From assembly GCF_004379255.2 (NCBI RefSeq), contig NC_056044.1:8348001-8412000 (forward strand): a stretch of DNA of 64,000 bases, given 5' to 3'. The notes under the pieces are model-generated. The model searched no databases, was not told the DNA's origin, and saw only the letters and a program-made list of their open reading frames with translations. This DNA comes from Salvia splendens (taxonomy: Eukaryota > Streptophyta > Magnoliopsida > Lamiales > Lamiaceae). The position numbers and the translations under genes were made by a program. Below are positions 22,346 through 32,138 of the stretch, piece by piece (within the stretch, counting starts at the first letter, position 1; each line of letters begins with the position of its first letter).

Positions 22346-22611
22346 TCTTAAAGATGGTCATCGAGAGAGGCGATGAGTAGAAGAAGATTCATGGTGGCTG
22401 GAGTTTGAAGAGAAGAGAATTGTTTTTAATTATTTTTTGTTGTGTAATGTTTGATACAGAACATTCCTTTTATAGGGATATTACAACTCTTAGGAACTCT
22501 CACTAATTAATTATGTCTAGATAAATACCACCTATTAAATGTAGTAGCAATAACCAAGTAGTTGGTACTTGGTATTTGGCCAACTAAGCCGTTTTGTATC
22601 TCCTTTTGACA
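22346..22611 (-). repeat. copia 5' LTR
   Basis: This 266-bp LTR nearly matches 17475-17739. It ends in TTTTGACA on the plus strand and is followed by the TSD ACTCC. Confidence 0.93.
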
Positions 22612-22616
22612 ACTCC

Positions 22617-23083
22617 TACTATCAATTATAATGGTTGTTGCAAATTCAAATGTGTTAGTATTGGTGTTATTTTATATCCATCATTAGTGTTATTTTATAT
22701 CCATCCCATCTATAAACCTTAATTATCCATTTCTTTCACCAGTGATCTAGTGCCAATTTTGCATCAGTGCAATACCAGGCCGGGGCATGGATTTTAACTA
22801 AAACAATTCATTTTTAGTATGACATGTAGTATTTTTTAGTTTGATTATATTCCATTTTACAACTTAAAGTCTAAATTATTTTTTTATTTATGTCTTTGGC
22901 GATAGAGAAGAAAAACTAAATCAAAATTTGTTTTTCAACGAAATAAATAATAAAACAAAAATAATATTCACATGCTCTGATTTTCAAATTAAAGTAATTA
23001 CTCTGATTTAGGACATTTTTCACTTTATGCAGATAGGTTTAAGTAATTGTACAAAACGGCGTCGTCGCCGTGGCGCTGTAAAC
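22617..23083. other. host AT-rich segment, probable displaced upstream DNA of SRP9
   Basis: This short stretch lies between the copia TSD and MULE-2. Its last 30 bases are GC-rich and end in GCTGTAAAC, the left copy of the MULE-2 TSD. Before the insertion it would have been contiguous with the SRP9 leader now starting at 32015. No ORF is apparent. Confidence 0.6.
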
Positions 23084-23165
23084 GAGAAAATTGGACCCGT
23101 GGGGGAGTCTACGACTAGAATAACGAAAATGTACCAATTTTATTATTTCTTCCATATATGGGGAA

Positions 23166-23480
23166 AACGCCACCCTCGTTGGCGTGTTATTAAGTAAAAA
23201 GCCAGCACGGTTGGCGTTTTACAATTTCGTCTAATTTAATACAAATCCAGTTTAAAGTGTAACACACCCACTTGGTTGGCGTGTTTAAATAATAAACGCC
23301 ACTTGTGTTGGCGTGTTTAGCCAATTTTGGATAAAATAAACCTAAAATATAATACATACTCGTCTATCCCGTTGGCAATTTATAATTAGAAATGCCGACA
23401 AGATTGGCGTGTTTAAAGAAGAGACGCCAACAACGGTGGCGTGTTTAGATTAAAAACGCCAACACGGCTGGCGTGTTTAG
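23166..23480. repeat. MULE-2 left palindrome array
   Basis: About seven imperfect palindromes of the form ACGCCA-N6-TGGCGTG recur. Three have clear positions for the left arm: 23297, 23425 and 23457, the last two 32 bp apart. Some units are decayed (GCCAGCACGGTTGGCG, CCGACAAGATTGGCG). Confidence 0.82.
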
Positions 23481-24228
23481 ACAGAATCATATCAGCCTCT
23501 CCTTCCCCAAATCGCGAAACTCACACCACACACATCGCGATTTTATCCAAGCAGCGCCCTCTTCGTCGCGATTTCGCCCTCTTCTCTGTGATTTCGCCCT
23601 CCCTCCATCAATCGGTGCTATTCTTTCCCATTTTCGTATACTTTTCGGTTAGTATGCTTATCTTTTGCATTATTAGAGTAATTGTTTGATAGTTATTTAG
23701 GGTTTGTAATGTGTTGTAAATTGAGTTGAAATATTGTGTTGCGTTATTATTTAGCATATTGGCTTGTTTGAATGACATTATTGTTGATTAATAGTTGAAA
23801 TATTGGTGTTTAGTTAGGGTATAAATTTGATTAAAAACCTAAACCCTAGTGTTGTTCTAGCTTAAAAATTGGGCAACTTGATTTGGTTTATGTGGGTTTT
23901 AAAGTGGTGTTGCATTATTTGGGTTTAGGTATTACATTATTTGATATTGGGTTCAATAATGACAAATTATTGAAATTGTTTAGGTTGATGTATATTGTTT
24001 AGTTTGAATTGTTAATGTTGTGTAGGTGAAATGTGTTATAATTTTGTGTAATGTTGTGTAGGTGAATTTGTGTAATGTTGTGTAGGTGAATTTGTGCATT
24101 TTTGTATTGTGCATTATTTGATATTGGTGTTCCATTTTGTGATATTGGCTTAAACAGTATCCAATTATTGAAATTATTTAGGTTTGTGTATTGTTTAATA
24201 TGAATTGTGAATGTTGTGTAGGTGAACT

Positions 24229-26506
24229 ATGGCATCATCTTCAAGTTCTCGTCGAAGACTCTTATGTGGTCCTGAGGACCCTTCCGTCTTGTATCTTCAG
24301 AGACAACACATCTCTAATAATATAAGGACGGGAGTTGAAACAGAAGACGTCCACTGCGAAAGATATGAAGGAATAATTTGGGATGTTCCCAGACACCCCT
24401 GTGTATTGGCAGTAGTAGACGAGATGGGGTTCAGCGGCGTATTGAGGTATGGTCAACCGAAGGACATTGACCACCATCTTATTACCGCGATGATTGAACG
24501 CTGGAGGCCAGAGACTCACACGTTTCACTTTCCAGTCGGTGAAGCGACAGTGACTTTGGAAGACGTGGAGGTCTTATGGGGCCTCAAAGTTGACGGGGAT
24601 GCTGTGACGGGTTACATCCCCACTAAAGATGTCAGCTATTGGATGCAACTGTCTTTGGATTTTCTTGGATTTGTACCAGATACAGTTGAGCTGAAAGAAA
24701 TGGTTTGGAAGCAGACAAGCTTATCAAATCAACTGAGGATTGAGTTGAGTGATGAGCATGATCAGTACATATATGTTCAACATGCTCGTGTTTATTGTCT
24801 GTTGTTACTTGGTGGTCTGATGATACCGAACGCCTCCGGAAATAAAATTCCATTCTTCTACTTGCAATTTTTCATGGATGTAGAACGATGTACTAGCTAT
24901 AGCTGGGGTGGTGCGACTCTTGCTTGCTTGTACCACAATTTATGTGAAGTTGCTCTTGCTAGGAGGAGCGATGTCGGGGGAGCGTGTATTTTGTTATAGC
25001 TGTGGGCTTGGGAGAGAATCCCAAATATAAGACCGAAGATGCTAAATCCCATGCATATAGACTACGCACTATGTGCAGTAGCGTAAGTTGTTCACTAATT
25101 AATTTTTTAAGCATAATTTTCATTAATTTCCGTGTTATTCGCTTGTAATTTAATTTTTTTAGATGGAGTGGTCCGGCGTCATATGTAAAAGCACCTGGGC
25201 ATTGCATTGAAAATTTCAGAGATCAGTTCTCCAGAATGCACGCCAACCAAGTAAGTTATGTAACCTAATTTGTTTTTTGTTTGCTATTTTGATTGAATTT
25301 GTTTTGACTAAATTTGTTTCATATATAGTTTATTTAGAGGCCTTATGCCATGTGAAACTTGTCGGACGTTTGTGTTGACGGTCGTCCTATATGGACGTCG
25401 ATCACAACCCTTATTTGTTGGAATATGGTTGAGCCACACTTGCCACAACGAGTGTTGCAACAATTTGGGATTGTCCAACCGTATATCCCGCTTGTCAACC
25501 GGTTCCACGGTTCTGATTTTGTGAAACAGGATCGTCGTGGCAAATCTGGCCGAAATTGGGTTGAGTACCACGCCAATCATATACAGAATTGGGACAATAG
25601 GCACAACATGGTGTGGACTGATCTGGAGTACTCAAATGAGCCTATTGCAACTGATGAATATATGGATTGGTTTCGCCGGATAACTGTGGGGTACTTAACT
25701 AAACCTGGCGTGCATGCTCAAGAGGGCTTCCATGAAACGGCATCCTCTCATAGCTACGCGGTAAATTGAAACAACTATTAATTATTTAAATTCATATGAT
25801 GAAATGTAATTAACTTTGAAAATTGTAGATGGAGACGCTTCAAAAAATACGCCACTTTCTAAGTGGGCAAGACATGACAGGACCAGATTTGTTCACAATT
25901 TCGAGGATGGTTGAAGATGGTCTGCAGATATCTGGGGAGGCTCAGATGATGGACTACCGTCCTTCCCAGCACTCTGAGCTGGACATTGACATGCCTGTGA
26001 GGCAAAAAGGGAAGCGACGTGGAAAGAAGAAAACTGCTGGTGGAGAGTCGTCATCTTCAAGGATGGATGCTCATTTGGTAGATGATTCCGATGAAGATTT
26101 TATGTCTCCACCTCCACTTAGATCTGCAGTTCGAGGTCGTCATTCTGTCAGCCACACTGGTGGTACAGGTGAAGATATTGGTCTCAGTGATGTCCACCAT
26201 TCTCCACCTCGGTCTTCTGTGCAAGATGACTTTTTTGGGGTGGATTTAGAGAATGCCGTTGTTCAAGATACTCCTCCTTCTAGACTCCCTACTTCCAGAA
26301 TCGGGAAGGGAATCCGTGGCCTGTTTATGCGGAAAAGGCGAGACGATTATTTTTGTTTGTTTATTGAGTTGAACATTGTAATGTTTATATTTGATAATTG
26401 TACAACTCCTTTTTTTATTCGTATTTATATTTTTGAAGTGGGAATGATTGCAATATTCTGTTTTGAGCATTGTAATAAGCATGATCGGGTAGAAACGGTT
26501 GGTTGA
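24229..26506 (+). pseudogene. PMD (MAIN-like) pseudogene of MULE-2
   Basis: Same exon plan as the MULE-1 copy: about 24229-25082, 25163-25250, 25329-25760 and 25829-26506. Exon 2 is 88 nt in both, with the same phases. Conserved PMD blocks are plain: CGPEDPSVLYLQRQHIS, MIERWRPETHTFHFP, VTLEDVEVLWGLKVDG, MDWFRRITVGYLTKPG. At least three nonsense changes kill it: TAG at about 24997-24999, where MULE-1 has the Gln of LLQLWAWER, and TAG and TGA early in exon 3 (about 25335 and 25350) in the FLWTPYAD-equivalent block. Exon 4 has diverged and lacks the Glu-rich tract. The copy is convergent with the mudrA remnant. Confidence 0.87.
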
Positions 26507-26535
26507 AATTGGAAGGCAAACATTCTGATTAAACA

Positions 26536-26930
26536 CGCCAATGGAGTAGGCGTGTTTACGGAAAAACACCAACCAAGTTGGCGTTTTACACTTTGATATT
26601 TCGTCCGAGATTTTAACCAACGCAATACACCCATTCTGTATTGACTCGCCAGTCCCGTTGGTGTTTTTATGAAACACGCCTACACGGTTGGCGTTTTAGG
26701 GAAAAACGACGACGTCGTTGGTGTGTTTACGGAAAAACGCCAATTTGGTTGGCGTTTTACACTTTGATGTTTCGTCTGAGATTTTAACCAATGCAATACA
26801 CCCATTCTGTATTTACTCGCCAGTCCCGTTGGCATTTTTATGAAACACGCCTACACGGTTGGCGTTTTAGAGAAAACGCCGACGTCATTGGCGTGTTTGG
26901 GGAAAACGCCAACGCGACTAGTGTTTAATG
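26536..26930. repeat. MULE-2 internal palindrome array with a 171-bp tandem duplication
   Basis: Between the two convergent pseudogenes, units of ACGCC-N-GGCGT recur at roughly 30-31 bp steps (left arms at 26536, 26567, 26677, 26707 and 26738). The block from CTTTGATATTTCGTC (26591) to CACGGTTGGCGTTTTAG is repeated from 26762, a 171-bp period. Its position corresponds to the internal array of MULE-1 at 4523-4636. Confidence 0.82.
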
Positions 26931-27153
26931 TAGAAACATTTTCCTCCTTTTTTATTTCTAACACATAACATACCCTACAAAGCCACCATCACAATACAAT
27001 ACATTATGTAACATAGCCACCATCACAATACAATACATTATGTAACATATTGAATACTACATAAGTCCACATAAAATACCACAAGTCCAAATAGTAATCA
27101 ATACATAAGTTCAAATAGTTCTCAAATGGTAATCAATACATAAGTCTAAACAA

Positions 27154-30100
27154 TCAAGAAGTCAGGCAGTTGCGCCTGTCGTGACCAGGTTGACGACATT
27201 GTTTACAACGACGTTGGGCTCGTGGCTGGTCAGCTTCACGGACATCCATCTGATTAGGAATCCTAGTTGTACGGTATCGACCGCGACTTCGAGGCATTAA
27301 CTGAGTTCGTGAACACTACAAAGTCCATTCAGGCACGTCCCAATAATCTGGGTGTCTAAGTGGATTGAACACCCCAGAATATTGGTGTACCCAAACACTT
27401 GTGTGGTATACGGGATTAACAAGCAATATCATGTTGTCGTTTCTAAACCGCGCAACTACCGCTGCATGTGAACACGAAAGTCTCCACATCTGCCACTTTT
27501 GACATTTGCAGTTCGACTCCAAATACAACACCTTCCACTTGTTACCACCCTTTCCCCCAATTCGATGTCTTATTCGAACCACATAAATCCCTCGAATTGA
27601 GCTTGGTGCTCTCACATTATGTAACTGACATTTTGCATCATTTTTGCACACCTTTTCATGCGTACACGGGGTAAGTTGTGTCGCACACTGTCTTGATGCA
27701 ATTGTCTGCTCATTGAACCATTCTATTGTCCTCCAAAGTGTCATATCAATGCAAGCTTTGATTGAGAGTTCTCTTGCGCCTCTCAACACATTGTTGTAAG
27801 ATTCCACCATATTAGTAGTCACCTCACCCCATCTCTTGTGTTTGTCGTACGCCAAATTCCATTTTTCTTTATCCACGGTATCAAGGTACTGCAAAGCCTC
27901 GTTGTTGACGTCTCGAAGTAAACGACGTCTTTTCTTAAACTTGCGATTTTTGGTAGCAATACTCATTTTCCAAACCAATCTTTTAACCATGATACCTTTG
28001 TGATTCTGCAGAACATTCTTTTTAACATGTACCAAGCAAAACTTGTGATGACCTTTAGGTTCTTCTTTCCATATGGGAGAATTCATTGCATCTATGATTC
28101 CCACATGCCTATCAGATATTACACATATTTCATGTTTTGCTACATGAAGTCTAATGAGTTCCATAAACCAATTCCAACTTTCTTTGGTTTCCTCATCAAC
28201 AATGGCATATGCAATAGGTAAACATTTCTTATTAACATCAAATCCAACGGCAATAAGAATTTTACCTCTACATCGTCCGCGTAGATGAGTTCCATCAACT
28301 GTTAAAACAGATTTGCATAGTTGAAAAGCCTCCACAGCTGGTCCAAAAGCCCAAAATACGTACTTGAATACCTTGTTCATACTGTGGCTTAATCTGTTAT
28401 CATGCAACCATTTGACAATTGTACCAGGATTTTGTCTTTGCATTTCATTCAAATAAGACGGTAAAACTTTGAATGACCACTCTCATAAATCATATACAAG
28501 CTCAATAGCTGTCCTCCGAGCATACCATGCTTTCTTGTAACTAATTTTCACATGAAATCTATTTTCAATATCCGCCACAATAGCTTTTACCTTGTAGGCT
28601 GGATCGTTTTCTATCTGATGTCAAACACTCAATGATATCATGGACGACGAAAGATTAGCGTGCCCATTATAATTAAGATCCCCCATACAAGTATGAGCAG
28701 TGCTAAACACTCTAATTTGCCAGTGTTCATCATGCTTTCTCAACGTTGCTCGACACTCCCACAAACATTTCGGTAATGACATATCTTTCAGATTTCCTTG
28801 TGGCCACTTACAAACTGCATATCATCTCTTTCCTTTACTTTCAGCAACTGTATATTGTCGGATTTTTTCCAAATGGCAAAAAGTCATAGTTGTCTTCAAT
28901 TCCAACTTCGTTCTAAAATTAGTATGCAAACCGACCTTGCTATGATCTTTTTCACTCCAATAATGCACATTGGGATCAGCAGACTCAAAGTTCTTTGGAT
29001 CAAAACTATCATATGTACCTGGTAAGGTGCGAAAATAGTTCATTCCACGCTATGGGTGAAGGGGTTGGCAGCGGAAGCGTGCGATAAAATCAGATCACAT
29101 AATTTGATCTATTTAGCAGATTATTTAGACAAATTCTATTCGCGTAATTATCACATGTATCATACTCATAACTTGAATTAAAACATGCTTTAGCATATTA
29201 AATCCCTAAAACATGCTTACTACGGAATTAGCCAGTTTACCTCGTTGATTCAATCAAGAATCGATGATGGCTTGCTCCGTCTCCACGTGAAGATCTTCAG
29301 TACTCGACCTCGGATCTTCTGACTGGTGTCCCGGACTGTACACTGATATTTGTGTGGGCAAATATCACCAGCGTACTAGGATTTGAATAACGAAGACAAA
29401 ACTTTGCTCACGGAGGAAGCAATTTTCGAACTCTCTCTTTCTCTAGAGGGGGAGGGGACGAAAATTCTAGCAATAATAATTATTGTTATTGTCGTTGTTT
29501 TCTTGTTCTGTCTCCTTTATTCTTCTATTTATATTAAGTCACATATTGGGCTCAGTCAGGGATCTAAGGAAGAATTTGGATCAGGCCTCACCCAATTAGC
29601 TTCTTACTAATTAAATTGAACACACAATTTAATATAAGCTTATATTGGAATATTACAAGCAGCCACTACAGAAGTAATATTGCACTGCCTCTCCAAATTC
29701 GAAATTACGAGTATTCCAGGTTTCCTTTTTAAGTAAGTAATTTATTTCCCGTGCTTAAGATGGAAACATCCATTAATTAATTAATGTCTGCTATGGACTT
29801 AATTAATTAACATATTTTTAATCTCCAAGAGTGGACTAAACACGAAACTCTTATTTATTATTCATATAGTAATTAAACTCCAACTAGCTAGGTTCCGAAT
29901 AATAAAACCTTGTTTTGAGCTCCTCTCGTGGATGTTATCAAACGAGACTCTCCTCGCGCACGATTCAACGTAATAGCAATCCTAGCACCGCTAGATAACG
30001 ATCACCACTACCCAATATACCTGGATCGTTGGGTGACGAAAAACCTGCACCTTTGGTAAGTCAAAGTAGTAGATACTCAATATCGTATGCTCAATGCTAA

Positions 30101-31320
30101 CGTACATTGATTAAGAAATTAATTATCAAGACCTCGTCTTTCAGTAGATAGCATAGAGACATGTCTTGTTGTTAGATCCATTCAGTGCAATACCACACCA
30201 ACGTCATCTTATTTCAATAAGGCTTAGAAATAATCGGACTGACATTGCAACCTTTCACGATAGGTAGTCTAGGCCTATTTGGGTTGTGAAATTCTGCTTT
30301 TTCTTTGTTCAGAACTGACCGTGTTACCTTAAATTGGACGACGCCCACAACCGGTCTACTAGAGCAAAGACTTAGACTTTGTTACGTTCTTATACATTTA
30401 AATATGCAATAAACAACCATTAAATGTAAAACATAACAACATTATGACAAAAATAATTTGTTTTATTTATTGGAAAATAGCTTATAGACTTTTACAGTAT
30501 TCAATCACTCGAAAGGTGATTTCTAGTATACAAACTCTAACAGTGGGAACTGTGGAACTACTCTTCCTCCGGCTGCTCTTCCTCCAACTGCTGTTTCTCC
30601 AACCACTGTTTCTTCAACCGATGTTTCTCCAACTGGAATAAACGGTCTTGAATCAACAAATTGTTCATCATTAGGCGGATCACCATCTGAGTCTGTACTA
30701 ACACTGTTTACATCTTCAGTATCATAAGGTGATTGTGGATCAAGAAAGTCGGCTTTATCAGGACCTATAATGTCATCAACCACATGACAATTGTCACTGT
30801 CCCCTAAACGCACGCCTCCAACATCAAAATCTTGTGTTGCAGCGAAACTTGGTTCTTGGGCTCTCGTAGACATACCAACATCATAACTTATGACATGATG
30901 ACTTATTTGTTGAGTAATTGCTGAATACTCAACAAATAATTCAATTTGACCTCCTGTAGCCATACTCTCACTGAACATTAGTGGTATGCAAACTTCTTCT
31001 AGTAGAGTACCTATAAACGTGACTTCGGATCCAACGCATATAGTATGTTTCCATATTATTTGAACTTTGTTTTCAAATATGCTCATCCCAATCATTTCAC
31101 AAATTGTTTCCACAAGCTTATCATAGGAAACACTTTCATCCAACATAATGAATCCTTTTGAAAAATGAGGATCATATGAAATAACTGCTCCCAGAATTAT
31201 CTTTCCACCCCAATATAAATTGACACACCACGTCATACTATCTGCAATAATGTAAAACACAAATAAATATGTATTATTTTTACATTTATCATTATGTAGA
31301 GTGAGCCAAAAATGGGTCAA
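27154..31320 (-). pseudogene. mudrA-type transposase pseudogene of MULE-2, split by a solo LTR
   Basis: Read on the minus strand. The N-terminal part lies at 31320-30548 (LYWGGKIILGAV, VSYDKLVETICEMIG, acidic linker). It is broken by a 1.5-kb solo LTR, then resumes at 29051-28822 (MNYFRTLPGTYDS, then a DNA-binding region). Stops lie near 28480 and in the 28500-28700 region. The catalytic region at 28452-27316 keeps LTVDGTHLRG, CVISDRHVGI and TTNMVESYNN and a SWIM finger (CKCQKWQMWRLSCSH). A TAG at 27316 precedes the C-terminal CCHC knuckle (CKQCRQPGHDRRNC), which ends at 27154. Domain order equals that of MULE-1. Confidence 0.87.
29057..30542 (-). mobile_element. solo LTR (copia-like family) inside the MULE-2 transposase
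   Basis: A 1486-bp block. On the minus strand it begins TGTTAGAGTTTGTATACTAG and ends CCAACCCCTTCA, the TG...CA of an LTR. A 5-bp TSD with one mismatch flanks it (ATGGG 29052-29056; GTGGG 30543-30547), and removing the LTR plus one TSD copy restores the transposase phase. There is no internal coding region and no second LTR, so it is a recombination remnant. The same family recurs at 50715-54033. The copia assignment is inferred. Confidence 0.83.
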
Positions 31321-31689
31321 AAATTAGATATTAATTACATCAAATATATACTATCATAACAATCCATCAAATATTTGTCAAAAATTAGATATACTACAAT
31401 ATATAATATCATAACAATCCATCAAATATTTCTATTAATTACACCACAATATATACTATCATAAAAATCCATCAAATATTGGTCAAAATTTAGATATACT
31501 AACCGAATAGCAAGACTAATGTTTGGAAGAATGAGCCAAAATCGAAATCTTCACCCTCAAATCGCCGATTGAGTCGACCCGAGCAAGGGTTTCCTTAAGG
31601 TTTTCGCATTTGGGGAGAGTTTTCGCATTTGGGGAGGGAAAGTGATTAGGGTTCTCGTTTTTGGGAGAATTGTGTCTGATATCTGGTTC

Positions 31690-31940
31690 AACGCTAATAC
31701 GCCCACCTGGATGACGTTTTTAACAAAAAAAAATGCAACCTTGATGGCGTTTTTCAACTAAACACGCCAACCAAGTAGGCGTAATATATGATTTAAAGAC
31801 GCCAACACACATGACGTTTTTTATTTAAACACACCAACTAAGTGGGGGTGTTACACTTTAAACTGTATTTGTATAAAATCAGACGAAATTGTATAGCATT
31901 TTTACTTAATAACACGCCAACGAGGGTGACGTTTTTCCCA
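31690..31940. repeat. MULE-2 right palindrome array
   Basis: Decayed units of the ACGCCA/TGGCGT palindrome lie between the transposase start and the right terminus, for example AACACGCCAACCAAGTAGGC and GACGCCAACACACATGACG. They are the inverse counterpart of the left array, as expected for long TIRs. Confidence 0.78.
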
Positions 31941-32084
31941 TATATGGAAGAAATAATAAAATGAGTACATTTTTGTTATTCTAGTCTAGGCTCCCCACGG
32001 ATCCGATTTTCTCCGCGGTAAACTCCCCAAAACCTCACATAATTCTCCCGGCGATCGATCCGTTCGACCCCGTCTGGGTTTTGC

Positions 32085-32093
32085 AAACCCTAA
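32085..32093 (+). promoter_or_regulatory. telo-box (AAACCCTAA) in the SRP9 leader/promoter
   Basis: The motif lies 46 bp before the SRP9 start codon. It is common close to the transcription start of plant translation-machinery genes. It is one of few host promoter elements left on the gene side of MULE-2. Function is inferred. Confidence 0.5.
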
Positions 32094-32138
32094 TCGCACA
32101 TACAGAGTGAAAGAAGCTGAATCCTCACTTTTCTGATC

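Larger units (their letters stand above)
17475..22611 (-). mobile_element. Ty1/copia LTR retrotransposon, complete structure, dead coding region
   Basis: A 5.1-kb element read on the minus strand. Both LTRs (about 265 bp) are present, with a 5-bp TSD, ACTCC, at 17470-17474 and 22612-22616. The LTRs begin TGTCAAAAGG in element orientation. A tRNA-type primer site abuts the 5' LTR and a purine tract abuts the 3' LTR. Gag, integrase, RT and RNase H follow in copia order but are split over many frames. The LTRs differ at only a handful of positions, suggesting a fairly young insertion of an already defective copy. Confidence 0.93.
23084..32014. mobile_element. MULE-2: decayed Mutator-like element with PMD and mudrA pseudogenes
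   Basis: An 8.9-kb element including a nested solo LTR. The terminal inverted repeats are long: the left GAGAAAATTGGACCCGTGGG through CTTCCATATATGGGGAAAAC has a close inverse at 31930-32013, and similarity continues for about 200 bp. A 9-bp TSD is visible with one mismatch (GCTGTAAAC at 23075-23083; GCGGTAAAC at 32015-32023). Palindrome-type arrays with core AACGCCA-N-TGGCGTG lie near both ends and between the genes. Gene order and orientation match MULE-1, but both genes carry stops. It stands immediately 5' of SRP9. Confidence 0.9.
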
